In this document: one piece after another, positions 25,471 to 40,079 of the stretch | Layout of the letters: every line of letters begins with the position of its first letter | How positions within the stretch are numbered: position 1 is the first letter of the stretch | Assembly: GCA_963969495.1 (NCBI GenBank) | Contig: OZ018321.1 | Span: 100,751,578-100,815,577 of the forward strand | DNA from: Ceratothoa steindachneri | Lineage: Eukaryota; Arthropoda; Malacostraca; Isopoda; Cymothoidae | Direction of reading: 5' to 3' | Length of the DNA stretch: 64,000 nucleotides | Made by a program: the position numbers and the translations under genes | Notes under the pieces: generated by a model | What the model saw: only the letters and a program-made list of their open reading frames with translations | Told to the model about the DNA's origin: nothing | Database searches by the model: none

Positions 25471-28033
<2,563 letters not shown>

Positions 28034-28194
28034 GAGGAGAGGCACGTTTACCGTGATAAAACCTTTTCAATAAAATTATTATGAATGGGAAAAAATAAAG
28101 TAGTACTATTAAGTATGCTATTTTTACAGCTAACATATTCGACGCTGGTGAATTCCCTTTTCAGCTAAACACTCATAAATATTGTGAAAAAAGC

Positions 28195-28508
28195 ATATAG
28201 TTATAGAGTTTCCTCGCTATTGATGCTACAAGATCACTTGTTAAAATCGATGGAAGATTGAGTAAAAGAAGAATAGAGACTTCTGTGAAAGAAACCTTTC
28301 ACCATCAGCAAGAAAACGGAACTTTGGTTTTCAGTTTCACTTTCAACACGACAATGATCCAAAATACACGGCCTCCAAGTGAAGAAGCGTTTTAAAGATT
28401 TCTACATATTTAGAAATGATCATCACGAAACAAAACCGGGATCTGAACTAAATATAAATTATTTGGATGAGATTAAAATGCTACTCCAGCAAAGAGACAG
28501 CGAATAAA
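28195..28508 (+). pseudogene. Tc1-like transposase fragment
   Basis: The plus strand reads FQFHFQHDNDPKYTASK near 28340, the conserved second catalytic Asp region of Tc1 transposases (FQQDNDPKHT), then NYLDEIKMLLQQRD at about 28470, which corresponds to the region around the third catalytic residue. No intact frame or terminal repeats remain. Confidence 0.7.
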
Positions 28509-29939
28509 GCTGAGGTATGAATATACTGCTCAGAATAATGGAATAAAAATTTTATTCAAGTCTATTGCATATTAATTAATATAAATCCATGGCAAAAGAC
28601 CTAATAGTTATTTTGCTAAAAATAATCATGTAAAAAAATCTTAATTATTTTTCTGATTCGTATTTAAGCCTTTGTACTATATTCAATATTGTAATGTTGC
28701 TGGTATAAATTCTTCATATTTTTGTGTATCTCTTCAATGAATATGTAAAGGTTACTATATCAGTGAAAATATTAGACTATTAAGCGAGTATGTAACTAAA
28801 AACCCTACAGTAATGATCGGTATTTAAACTTCTGCTACAAACTACACAAGTACATGCATGTCTTGCGTTTACGGTCTTGGAAAAAAGGGTTCGACTTTTT
28901 TTTAAAGGAACCCATCGCTGGGTTCCGCTGTTTTTTTTTTAACTGCCGAAAATATAATTCCCTCTTACTCATGAGATTATGTATACTTGTCATTATCTTT
29001 CTGTATTGTAAGCTTGTGTTCTTGAATTCTAGTTCTTGTATTTATCTTCTAGAAAATGTGTTCTTCGATATGTTTTACAATCTCCGTTCTTTCATGTTTT
29101 CTTGAATATTTGATTTTGCATATGCATTTGTGCATGTGTTCTTGAATTTATGTTCTTTAGTTTGTGTTTTTGAACACGTGTTTTAACTCTTTTCTATTGA
29201 TTTTGTCTTCGTTTTGAAAATTGTGACCTTGAACTTTGTTACTTGAATTGTATCCTTAATCGTGTAGTCTTACAACAACTTTCTTAAAAACAAGTTTTTG
29301 TATGTGTGCTCTATAACCTGTATTGTCAAATAAGTATTTATCCGTATCTAATCTTGAAGATGTTTATGAGCATTAGTTTTCTTGAACTTATTTCTTGCGT
29401 TTGCAATCTGAGTTGAGTAGATGTTCCTGAATTTTTGGTCTTGCATTTGTTTTCTTGAATCATGATTCTTTAACCCTCATCTCACTTTTTGAAAATTTGT
29501 TGATCTTCTGATAAATTATAAGAAAATATCAAAACTATAACGAGATACTCAATCAGTCTTGGCAACGGAAGTGATACCTGACCACTCTCTTCTAAGTTTG
29601 TGCTCTCATCCAACCCCTAAAACAACAGCAACAGAATCTTAACGAAAGAACGATAGTAACGATGTCACTCCTAGGGAAATCGAACAAAGAAAAAAGCAGA
29701 AACTACAACAATCTCAACACAGACGACATTTTCCCAAATAACAACAAGCCATAAGAATGATAAGTAGCAGAAGAATTCGTGTGTTTGTGTGCATGTTTGA
29801 TACAATTAAGCAATAGAATCAGTATGATGAGAGAAGGAGGAGAGCTACAAGGAGCTACAAGGAGAGTAAGTACCCTAGAAGACCTTACAGTCCATCCAAT
29901 GAGGGTACCTTTGAACTAGCTCTCGAGTGGAAACATCTC
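28509..29939. repeat. Spacer; degenerate TTCTTGAAT-type array at 28990-29480
   Basis: From about 28990 to 29480 the words TGTGTTCTTGAATTT, TTTTCTTGAAT and TTCTTGCATTTG recur irregularly every 25-50 bases, which looks like a badly decayed minisatellite. The rest of the segment has no recognisable gene. Confidence 0.45.
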
Positions 29940-29959
29940 CGTTCAATGCCCTACGTCAT

Positions 29960-32235
29960 CCCTAAATGGCCTCATTTCAACACTTTGTTAAGTCTTGACT
30001 TGAACTGGTCAACAGAATTGCTGTTGGCAGCCTCCACCGAAAGTGCGTTCCAGCTACTGCAGATACTTAACGTGAAAAATTTCCCTCACAGATCGCGGTT
30101 GTAAGGCTTCAGCTCAAGTTTTAAAGCCGTGATTTCTTGTTCTGCTCTCATTAATGCTGAAAATATCCCTGTAGTCAACATTGTCGAATCCTCGAAGTAT
30201 ATTGAAAACCTCGATGAGCTGACCCCGCAGTCTACGGGTTTCCAACGAGAACAGATCCAATTCCCTTAATCTATCTTCATAAATTTTATGTCCGAGAGAG
30301 GGAATCAGTTTGTTTGCCCTGGCATGCACGAGTTTCAATCTCGCGATGTCCTTTCGAAAGGAAGGACTCCAAAATGTACGGAATACTCCAGGTGCGGTCG
30401 GACAAGTGAATTGTACAGACTGAGTACTAATTCCTTGTTCCGATATTCAAACTGTCTCTTTATATAACCTAGCATCATTTGGGCTTTCTTCCCTGCCCCA
30501 ATATACTGCCTCGAGAACTTAAGATCACTAGTTATAGTTACACCCAAGTCCTTCTCAGTGTTAGTTGATTCCAGAGCAGTGCCATCAGGGATATAATGAG
30601 ATTGGAGGTTTCGGTGGCCGATTTGCATCACTTTGCATTTGTTCACGTTAAAAGGCATTTGACACGTGTCCGAACACTCCCCCATCTTTCGAATATTTTC
30701 CTGCAGCCAGGCAGTATTTCCTTCCTTTGCAACCTTCATACCAAGTTTGGTATCGTCGGCAAATTTAGAAATCTTGGCAACCATGTTACCGTCCATTTCG
30801 TTGACGTAGATGATGAATAGTAGTTGTCCCAGGACAGAACCTTGAGGAACACCGCTAATAACGGGTTCCCACTCAAAAGCCTGTTAATTCAACACTACCA
30901 GTTGCCGTCTGCCGTTTAGCCAGTACTTTCCGAAGGAGGCGGCGGTGTGATACCTTATCAAAGGTTTTTTTGAAAGTCTAAGTAGATAATATCCACCGCA
31001 TTATCCTGGTCGTGCTTACTAAAAACGAAGTGGAAGAATTCCACAAAATTCGTTAAGCATGAATGGTGCCTTTAGAACCCATGCTGGGGACTCCTCAATC
31101 GCAAGTTTGACTCTAAATATGACGTCATTTTGTCCACCAAGATGCTTTCCATGTTGTTACTGAATATTGAGGTTAAGCTGATAGGTCGGTAGTTCGAGGG
31201 CTGGCTAGGGTCTCCTTTCTTGAAGATAGGAGTCAATTCCGCTTCACGCCAGTCTCTAGGAACGCATTTGGTCTAGATTGACATGTTGAAGATAGTGCTC
31301 AAAGTTCTTGAGACTTCATCGCGCACTTCTTTCAACACTTTAGGTAGAAACCCGTCCGGGCCAAGGGGCATCATTTGTCTTTAGATCAGTGATACTTTTT
31401 TCTCTTTCTTCTTGATTGAAATCCATTTCCTCCAGCTTTTTACCTAAGTAGGAATCTGTGGGCTGGAGGATGGGACCACTCTCTTTAGTAAACATTAAAG
31501 AGAAGTAGTCGTTGAGGAGGTTAGCATTTTATTCATCTGAGTGCTTTAATGCCCCCTCCTCATTCACTAAAGGGCCAATCGCACGATAGATTGGTTTACG
31601 GCTATTTACATAACCAAAGAACTCCTTGACATTCTCCTTGCAGAGTCTCGCGACTTGGAGCTCCTCGGCACGCTTTGCCGCCCTTATGTTAGACTTCACC
31701 CTCCTAGCTAGCCTACGGTACTTGTCAAAGTCTCCAGAAATCTTTACCCGCCGGTAAACCGTTCTCTTCTCCCTCAGCAGTTGACCAATTTCTCGTTTAA
31801 ACCAGTTTGGTTGAACGGAAGACCGATGAAGGTTTTTCCATCAGATAAAATGTGATTGAAGATTCATGAACGTAGTTTTGAATCTATTCCACGAATTTTC
31901 AACATCCTCGCATCAGTCGAGTCAGCACAAAAGACCTGCAAAGTCTGCTCTTCTCAAATCAAGTTTCCTCGATTTACTAGTCGCAGACTTTACCTTGGTG
32001 ACCTTGATTATAAATCTGACTAGTCGGTGATCACTGCCACCGAGCTCTTTGCCTACCGAGAGATCCTGACCGATGGCATCCCTAGAAGTGAAAACCTAGT
32101 CGAGGATATTATTGCCTTTCGTCGGCTCTCTCATCCATTGAGTCAGGAACTCGTTGTTCGTCAACTCTAGTAGTAGTGCGTTCTCTCACAGCTATGCGAA
32201 TAGAATTGGGGATAAGAAGGGGGAAGGAAGGTTAT
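29960..32235 (-). pseudogene. CR1/Jockey-type LINE ORF2, 5'-truncated (copy 1)
   Basis: Minus strand, from the endonuclease end to the C-terminus. At about 32200-32000 the apurinic-type endonuclease tail reads NNILD.VFTS and GGSDHRLVRF. The RT begins near 31350 and includes PIFKKGDPSQP-type text at about 31210. A second open block (30796-30335) has SKFADDTKLGMKVAKEGN with the catalytic FADD, then NKCKVMQIGH, EKDLGVTITSDLKFS and SLVRPHLEYSVHFG. The C-terminal domain follows (RANKLIPSLGHKIYEDRL, RRLRGQLIEVFNILRGF, 30338-30114). Frameshifts break it. Copy 2 of the same family runs the opposite way from 33.8 kb. Confidence 0.88.
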
Positions 32236-32309
32236 TTACACGAAAGATAGAATAGAAATCGATGTCACTCGTGGTGAATTGGAAACCGGTTTGATTTCGA
32301 TTTACCCGT

Positions 32310-32540
32310 TTGCTCCTCTCTCGTCCCCCCCCCCTCTTCTGTCACTCTATCTCCCAATTTTTTTCTCTCTCCCTCTCCAACTCTTTCCATATCACTCTAT
32401 CTCACATCCCTCACTTACCACTCCCTCTAACCTCATTGCCTCTGTCTTTTAACCCTTCTCTATCTCTCCCCTCATTCTCTCCCCTTCCATTATTTGACCC
32501 TCCTTTTCTCTCTACCTCCCAAATCCTCTCCCACATGACA
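32310..32540. repeat. Pyrimidine-rich tract
   Basis: C/T-rich, CTCTCTCCC-type low-complexity sequence between the 5' end of LINE copy 1 and the next LINE fragment. Confidence 0.9.
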
Positions 32541-32855
32541 GGAATCATTGCAGCCATCCGGGCTGATTGGCAAAGAAGATGGGATACGGCCGAGGGAAAC
32601 ATAAATTCGCATACCATTGGGCCGAAACTGTTCCCATGTCATCTCCGAAGTGGAGACATTTGCTATACGCACCGCAATTTAATGCAGCGCTCGCCTTATT
32701 ATGACGACTGCGTTGTCCCCCAGACTGTTCGGCACATTCTTGTTCAATGTCCTGGACAGGGGGATTTTCACCCATGTTACCTCTCCCCGTATCGAGAGGA
32801 GAGGGACCACTATCGTTTGTTCCTTGTATTTGGGATGAGTTTGGGTACATAGACT
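32541..32855 (+). pseudogene. Jockey/I-type LINE C-terminal fragment
   Basis: The plus-strand frame contains ADWQRRWDTAEGN, GDICYTHRNLMQRSP, then CDDCVVPQTVRHILVQCP-like text in the form DDCVVPQTVRHILVQCPG and RYLFLVFG-type residues. This is the post-RT C-terminal region of many Jockey/I-type elements, with its CxxC..HxxxxC zinc-binding motif (here C..HILVQC, the first Cys altered by frame). It is a different family from the flanking CR1-type copies. Only about 100 codons remain, and the upstream RT is absent. Confidence 0.65.
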
Positions 32856-33159
32856 TGTGTAGTATCTAACGTTTTAGAGGAAACTTGCCACCTTCATTTT
32901 ATTTCACTCTTTTTGTTGAAGGTCACATATTAATGCGCTGGGGGGGAGGCGATCATATCCTCAATGGTGGAGTGTGCTTCCTTCTTCTTGCTTTTTTGCC
33001 TCTTGTTTTGTTTGTTTTCTTTTCTTTTTGACTTAGTATTTTATGTTTGTTGTTTCTTTATTTGGCGTTTGCATGTTTTTAATCTAGTCTAGCATTAGGC
33101 TGTAAGGTGATTACGGCGATTTTTGATCAAGTAGACAGTCACCAAATAGGATTTTGAAA

Positions 33160-33795
33160 AAATCCCCCCGTCCTTTTTCTCCCCCTCTATCTCCCTCTCT
33201 CTCCACCTTTGTTGCTATCTCATTGTAACATCCTCTCTCTCTCTCTTCCTCTCCTTTCTTGTCCTCTCTCTTTCCCTTTCTCTCATTTCTCTTCATCTTC
33301 TTCGTTCCATCCTTCCTTCTTCCACTCTCCGTCTTCCTACCATACCATCCACCCCTCTCCATATCCCCCTGTCTCTATTCTTCTCTTTACCTCTTACTTC
33401 CCCTCTCCCTCAATCTCGCTTTCTCTTCCCCCCCCTACACAGTACCCTAAAATCACATTTGTCTCTCCCTCCCTCACTCATCCTCTCTTTACCTCTCCCG
33501 TCCATCTCTCTCCTTCTTCAATACTCTCACTTCCCATCCCTCTCCCCCTCCCCCATTCAGTCTCTATGCCCTACCCTATATATAACTCTCACGCTCTCAC
33601 TCCAACGCTGTATTCCACTACCAGATCTTCTCATCTCTCCTTCTCCGACCACTTTTCCCGGCCTCCTTCTCCCCAAACCTGTCTTTCTCCCCGTTTTTTT
33701 CCGCCTTAATTTTTCCCCTCTTCCTTCCATCTTCCCTATATCTATTGCCGCTTCCATCTTCTCCTTCCTCTCATGGCTCTTCCCCTCCTTTTTCT
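33160..33795. repeat. Pyrimidine-rich tract abutting LINE copy 2
   Basis: Over 600 bases of C/T-rich low-complexity sequence with several long but meaningless open frames (Ser/Leu/Pro repeats). It ends precisely where recognisable LINE coding sequence starts at about 33800. Confidence 0.92.
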
Positions 33796-33799
33796 CTTC

Positions 33800-35948
33800 G
33801 TCTTTTCTACCAGACAGACAGAGAAGGTGGCGGTGTGTTGTTGTATGTCAAGGATACTCTAAACTCGACGCAATGTAAGATCGTATCCAACCATGAACTA
33901 CTAGGTGTTGACCTAGAGATAGGTCTTGACAGATACAGGATCTTGGTGCTTTACAGACACCCTGCTAAACTTTTAGAACAGGACAAGAGTCTGTACCAGC
34001 TGTTGGGCCAACTTGTAAAATACAGAGTGTGTATCGTTATGGGATATTTCAACGCACAAGTTGACTGGGAAACCAGAGAGCCCTGTGGCGAGAAAGCACT
34101 ACTACTGGAGTTCGCAAACAACAAGTTCCTCACTCAGTGGGTGAGATAGCCAACGAGAGGAGACAATATCCTCGACTTGGTTTTTACCTCTGAGGATAAC
34201 ATCGATGAGGACCTCTCTGTTGGCAAAGAGCTCAGTGGCAGTGAACACCGACTAATTAGATTTGTAGTCAAAGTCCCGAAAGCAGGGCCTGAAACTAGTT
34301 AATCGAGGAAACTCGATTTGAGAAGAGCAAACTTTGCAGGTTTTTGTGCTGGACTGACTGACGCGAGGCTAGAAGTGTGCGATGCTGTTAAAGACTCGTG
34401 GAACAGTTTCAAAACTACATTCATGAGTTTTGAATCGCGTTTAATGTCTCTGAAATGCTCCAGTCGGTCTTCTGTCCAACCAAAGTGGTTTAATCAAGAA
34501 ATCCGCCAACTGCTTAGGGAGAATAGAACTGTGTACCGGCAATCGAAGATATTGGGTGACTTTGACGAATACCGGAGGCAAGCCAGGAGAGTGAAGTCCA
34601 GCCAAACAGCAGCTGAGCGGTCTGAGGAACTCTGAGTGGAGAGACTCTGTAAAGAGAATCCCAAGTAGTTCTTTTGATATGTAAACAGCCGTAAACCAAT
34701 CCGTCGAACGATTGGCCCTTTGAGGAATGAGGAGGGGCCATTAAAGCACTCAGCGGCGGAAAATGCTAACCACCTCAACGACTACTTCTTTTCAGTGTTT
34801 ACTGAAGAGTGTGGTCCCATCCCCAAGGGATTCCTACTCGGGAGAAAAGCTGGAGGATATGGAGTTCACGGAAGGAGAAATAGAATAGAAGATCACTGAT
34901 CTAATTACGAATAAGTCACCTGGCCCAGATTGGTTTTTACCTAAAGTGTTGAAAGAAGTGTGCGATCAAGTGTCACGATACCTAAGCGCAATCTTCGACA
35001 TGTCAATCCGGACCGAATGCGTTCATAGAGACTGGCGTGAAGCGGAGGTGACTCCCATCTTCAAGAAAGGAGACCATAGCCAACCGTGGAACTACCGACC
35101 TATCAGCCTGACTTCGATAGTCGGTAAACTCATGGAAAGCATGATGGTGGACAAAATGGCGTCGCATTTAAAGTCAAAGCTACTACTGAGGAGTTTCCAG
35201 TACGGCTCCCGGAGGCAACGGTAATGTCTGACGAACCTTCAGTGAGCACGATTGGGACAAAGGGGGGAGGATGTGGCCTACTTAGTCTTTCAGAAAGCCT
35301 TTAAAAAGGGACCACACCGCCACCTTCTCCGGAAAGTGTGAGCGCTTGGCATAGACGGAAAAGTAGCCGGCTGGATAGAGAACTTGGTAAGTGGCAGACG
35401 CCAACGGGTGGTGCTGAATGGACAGGCTTTTGAGTGGGGGCCCGTTAGTAGCGGAGTGCCTCAAGGTTCTGTCCTGGGACAACTACTATTCATCATCTAC
35501 GTTAACGACATGGACGGTGATATGGTTGCCAAGATTTCTAAATTTGCCGATGATACCAAGCTTGGTATGAACGTTGCAAAGGATGAAAATACTGCCCGCC
35601 TGCAGGAAGATCTTTGGAAGATTAGGGAGTGGTCTGATACGTGGCAAATGCCTTTTAACGTAAACAATTGCAAAGTGATGTATATTGGCCACTGAAATCC
35701 CTAATCACCCTATATCCTTAAGGATACTGCTTTTGAATTCCCCGACACTGAGAAGGACTTGGGTGTAAAAATCACTAGTGACCTCAAGTTATCGAAATGG
35801 TGCATTGAGGGGGAGGAAAAGGTCCATAGGATGCTAGGCTATATGCAGCGCCAGTTTGGATATCGGAACAAGGAGATTTTTTTGTGTTTCTACAACTCTC
35901 TTGTCAGACCGCACCTGGAGTATGCCGTACAATTTTGGAGTGCTTCAT
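33800..35948 (+). pseudogene. CR1/Jockey-type LINE ORF2, truncated at both ends (copy 2)
   Basis: Plus strand. Endonuclease: REGGGVLLYVKDTLNST, then VCIVMGYFNAQVDWE (a GDFN-type motif with Asp replaced by Tyr) at 33810-34140, and LIRFVVKVPK near 34255. Linker and RT: PKWFNQEIRQLLRENRTVYR at about 34470, EAEVTPIFKKGDHSQPWNYR at 35040, SGVPQGSVLGQLLFIIYVND at 35450, and SKFADDTKLGMNVAKDEN with the catalytic FADD at about 35540. The thumb/C-terminal region follows: LGVKITSDLKLSKWC and SLVRPHLEYAVQFW to about 35940, where it stops abruptly at a pyrimidine tract. Several frameshifts occur. It is the same family as copy 1 and the two point away from each other. Confidence 0.9.
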
Positions 35949-36110
35949 TATTCCTTATTCTTACTCCCTTTGCTCTCTCTATATCTGCCTGAATTTCTCT
36001 CCTCTTCCTCTCTCTCCCTTTCACTCTCTCTTTCCGTTTTCTCTCCACTTCTCCCCCTCTCTTTCCCTTTCCCTCTCCTTTCGCATTCGGTTATTTTTTC
36101 AAAATAGTTT
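35949..36110. repeat. Pyrimidine-rich tract at the LINE 3' break
   Basis: CTCTCTCCCTTTC-type low-complexity sequence starting where LINE copy 2 breaks off. Confidence 0.85.
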
Positions 36111-37095
36111 TTTCATTTTATATTTTTCTCCTGTTTTCTTTGAATTTGATTTTATCTTTTTACATTCACTTATGATTTGTTATTTTTAAATCATGTGTCT
36201 AAGAATTGTTTTTGTTTATTTTAACTTAAGGATAAAATATCTTTGATTCTCTATTTAAAGGCAAAGACAGTTTAAGACATCAATTCAAAGACCTCTCAGT
36301 TCAAAGACGAATGGTGTTCAAGTTTTTTCTCGAAATCCTTCTTATCAAAGAATCTTTCTTTTCAAATCTGATTGCATAAAGACAATAAAATAGTGAAGTA
36401 TACGCAGCATAAATGCAAAGAGTTTGAGGTGAGTTTATTCGAAAACCTCTATGTTTGTGTTCTTTCTGATAGGCACTGTACAAGCACACATTCTCGCGTG
36501 TAGTGCGATATACACTGAATTATATTGTAAGTTTGAGGCATTGTTAATCGATATCCTACAGATTGACACTTATTTTGTCTTTTGAAATTCATTTTCGCAA
36601 TAAAGGATTCTCTGATAGCGATTTGATTGACAACTTTGGATATCGTGAACAAAAATATTTCAATATTCATAGCAGCAATTTCTACAAAAGAGCCTCAATT
36701 TGCTCTACAGATTAGTGGCTGCTACACAATTGAAAGTGGCTACTGTTAATAATTGACGACAAGATTCTAAATGAGTCTCTTACTCCGAGTGTTTGGAATC
36801 TAATCTCATATGTAAGCTAAGAAAGATACACATTTGTAATGGAATTGTTAGACCGGTTGGTTCTATGTAATAGCCAGAATACTCATAAGTATTTTGAGTT
36901 GTTTTTTTCTTAAGAAGATATACGACAATTTTGAAGGCGCAATTGATAAAATTGTTCAATATTACAACCACAACTTCAGTTGTTAAACAAATAATTAAGA
37001 AAGTCACTTATAATTAAATCGTGTTGAAAGTTTTTTTATACAATACTTTTAACCAGGACTGAATTTCTCTCAATTGGAAACGGTTGTTCATGTTT
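36111..37095. other. No gene seen
   Basis: AT-rich sequence with overlapping short frames on the minus strand (36301-37007). None has a recognisable motif or convincing composition. Confidence 0.45.
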
Positions 37096-37099
37096 GCAT

Positions 37100-38147
37100 T
37101 GGGTACTGTTATTGTTCTAGTACACGAAGGTTAAGTTCATCCAAATTGTGGATCTCCTCCAAAACATGTTGATGTAAAAAAGAATCATTAACACTATCTA
37201 GAAAATTCCTTGCATCTACCATTTGATGAACACTAGCCACTTTGTTACTCTCCCAACTAATCTCATTAAAATTAAAGTTACCACAGATAAACACCTGAGA
37301 TTCGATATTGTAGTTGCAGCTTAACCCAATGAAATCACAAAGATAATTTTTTTTTCTCTTACCGATGCTGGGAGCCTATAAATTGTCCCTATCAACACTT
37401 TATTACTACGAATAATTAACTCACACCATACAGGTAAGGATTGTTCATAAAGGCTACATCATTGCATGAGGATGTTAGGTTCCTCCTAACTAAAATTGCC
37501 ACACTACCTCCAGGCACTGTTTGGTTGTCCCTGTCCTTCCTAAATACTTCAAAGTTATCTAAATCAAAAATTTCTGGGTTGAGATGTTCTTTCAGGTTTG
37601 TTTCTGTTAAACACACAATATCTAGACAGAGAACGTCAAGCAAGACCAGAAGGTTACTTGCGTTATTATATACCCCATCAGCATTTGTATAGAGACATTT
37701 GAGGGTGGTGTGGGCAGCTAAAAATTTCTCTGAGTTGCTCTCCCTTTGACTATGGTTTCACCCCTGATGATCCATTTCCAATCTGCTATTTTCTGTCGTC
37801 GGAGCTTCTCATTTTTTTTGTTTCATTTCCTTAATTAACACTTTCCTTCTGTCTATGTCCCCCCTGGTCATGTCCCTAAAGATTTTATAATTTCTTAATT
37901 CCTCACCATCGGCGGCCAATCTGGGTGCAACTCTTAGAACCTTTTGTGCAGTACTCTCCTGGTCCATTACTACCTTCACCAGCCTTGGGCCTCTATTTGA
38001 CCTGTTTCTATCCTTTCTTCTTAGTTTGGAAATTAAGACAATCTTTCCATCAATATCTTTAGCATAGATATTTAAAGTATTTCTGAAAAGGTCCGAAACA
38101 GTCTTTTCATCCTCTTCCTTTCTTTGCGCACCTAGCCCGGCCTCGGA
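37100..38147 (-). pseudogene. LINE 5' part (ORF1 end and endonuclease), inverted segment
   Basis: On the minus strand, frames read from 38147 downward: an ORF1-like region (AKDIDGKIVLISKLRRKD, RLVKVVMDQESTAQKVLRV), then LKCLYTNADGVYNNASNLL, the typical endonuclease start, followed by LDIVCLTETNLKEHL and GGSVAILVRRNL at 37643-37416, and MFICGNFNFNEISWES at 37294. The second endonuclease strand motif is GNFN where GDFN is usual. The plus-strand sequence immediately beyond 38147 is the 3' end of the same kind of element, so this block is the inverted 5' piece of one insertion. Confidence 0.82.
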
Positions 38148-38965
38148 CCACAGTGCTAGGTTACATTAAAAGAAATGTTAGCTACAAAAATAAGGAGGTC
38201 ATCCTTAAACTATACAACTCTTATGTCAGGCCACATTTAGAGTGCTGTATACAGGCATGGTCACCACATTTTAGACATGATATAAACTTATTAGAGTCAG
38301 TACAAAGGCGGGCAACAAAAATAATACATAATCTGAAGCACCTTGAATACGAAGATAGACTGAGGGTATTAAATATGTTTTCATTTGAAAGAAAGTGTGC
38401 GATGGGAGATATGATTGAGCTTTTTGAAATCGTTTCTGGGATGAATAAATTGGATTTCAGCAAGTTATTTGAGTTAGAAGGTAGTAATAGAACTAGAGGC
38501 CACCACTTAAAGATTAAAAACAGAGGTGCAGACTAGATGTTAGAAAATATTTTTTCACTAACAGATTGGTGGATTATTGGAATAGCATACCACCTGAGAC
38601 TGTAGACAGCCCAAACTTGAATGTTTTCAAGCGCAGATTGGATGATTATATGGGGATGGAGGGTTAATTTCTTACTTTTTGTTTTGTGGATATGTTTCTT
38701 GACTCATTCCTGTGGATGCAGTTTCTTTTTATTGTATATTTTGGAGGACTTTGATTTTGTTTTTGACAGACTCCTATGGAGTCTTCAAATTATATATTGT
38801 AGATGCATGGTTGGACATTCCTAGGGATTGTTAAATTGTATATTGTAGATGCATAATCTGACAAAATCCTATGGATGCATTATGTGGGTGGGATTTGATG
38901 GATAAGAATGACCTTTGACAGGCCCTTGTGGCTTTTTTCATCCGTGAAATTATGTTGTTGTTATG
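38148..38965 (+). pseudogene. LINE 3' end (RT C-terminus and tail), sense segment
   Basis: Plus-strand frame 38153-38536 reads MLGYIKRNVSYKNKEVILKL, SYVRPHLECCIQAWSPHFR, then RRATKIIHNLKHLEYEDRL and FERKCAMGDMIELFEIVSG: the thumb/C-terminal region of a CR1-type RT. After a stop it continues as KYFFTNRLVDYWNSIP and FKRRLDDYMG to about 38660. An AT-rich 3' region ends in GTTGTTGTTATG at about 38955, like the short microsatellite tails of CR1 elements. The RT catalytic core is missing between this and the inverted 5' segment. Confidence 0.85.
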
Positions 38966-39354
38966 TTAAACAAAATGGTATCAGCCTGATATTGTAGCTC
39001 CTCTTCGCCTTTCTTTTTAATTAATTTATTCTTTGGTCACATCTTCCCAGAAATTGCCTTTGTAAATCAAATAATAGGAATTTTAATGAATTCCTCCACC
39101 CATGAACGGTTGGTTTGATTACTATCTCACTAACAGAATAAAGTTCTGCTCTTACGCCATGAATCGAGTGTCGTGTCTGTATGTGATATTTTCGTGGTCT
39201 AATGGCCCTGATGTTTGAAAGTCATGTTTGAAACTATCTATGGTTCCTAATTAATGACACAACACAGAGTCATAAAGGAAGGCTAGTGAAATGGGTGTGC
39301 TGCCTTATGAATATTGGTCCAAATGGACAGTTTCATTAAATTTTATTTTCGATT

Positions 39355-39770
39355 ATGTTAATATAGGTAGGTTTAGGTCATGTTAGGTAGTGTTGAGTTA
39401 GGTTAGATTTGGTTAGATTTTTTAGTTTAGTTTGCATTTGGTTAGCCTACGTTAGGTGTGGCTAGGTTTGGTTAAATTAAGCAAAGTTACGTTAGAGGGG
39501 GCTATGATACTTTACGTTTGCTTCGGTTAGTCTTAGTCTGGTTAGATTAGACTAAATTTAGCTAGGATAAATTAAACAAGGTTTGGTTAGGATTTGTTTG
39601 GTTGGATTGAGTTAGCTTAGGCTTGTTTTGGTTAGGGTGTGGCAAAATACTCTAGGTTAGGTTAGATTTAGCTTGGTTTAGTAAGGTTAGATTAGTTTAA
39701 GTTAGGCTTGTTTTGGTTAGGCACGATCACTATACTCTAGGTTAAGTTAGATTGGCTAGAAATGTTGAGT
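39355..39770. repeat. Degenerate TTAGG-type interstitial repeat
   Basis: About 400 bases in which GGTTAG, GTTAGGTT, AGGTTTAGG and TTTGGTTAG recur densely on the plus strand. The word is that of the arthropod telomere, TTAGG, strongly decayed. It may be an old interstitial telomeric tract or simple-sequence expansion. Confidence 0.7.
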
Positions 39771-40041
39771 AAGCTAACTTTAGAGACCTACACTGTCATT
39801 TATATAAACGTATCATTTGACACCTCGTCCATTTATCGAATCGACCATTAGAGCAATCGCCATTTGGTCGAATGAGCGTTGGACCAAGCGCACCTACCCT
39901 GTATTTGTATTTATCAATGTCTGCAAAAATCGTTCCTCTGACTTTGCTAGTCATATGTGGATATGCCTAAAAGGATCTGAGATAGTCTCACATAGTTTAT
40001 CAATATCTAATAGAGTAGTGATTAAGAATGTTTGTAATAGT

Positions 40042-40079
<38 letters not shown>

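Noticed and set aside
32310..33880. Long Ser/Leu/Pro-rich ORFs on the plus strand and Arg/Gly/Glu-rich ones on the minus strand
   Set aside because: Pyrimidine-rich low-complexity DNA lacks stop codons; only the piece at 32541-32855 has LINE motifs.
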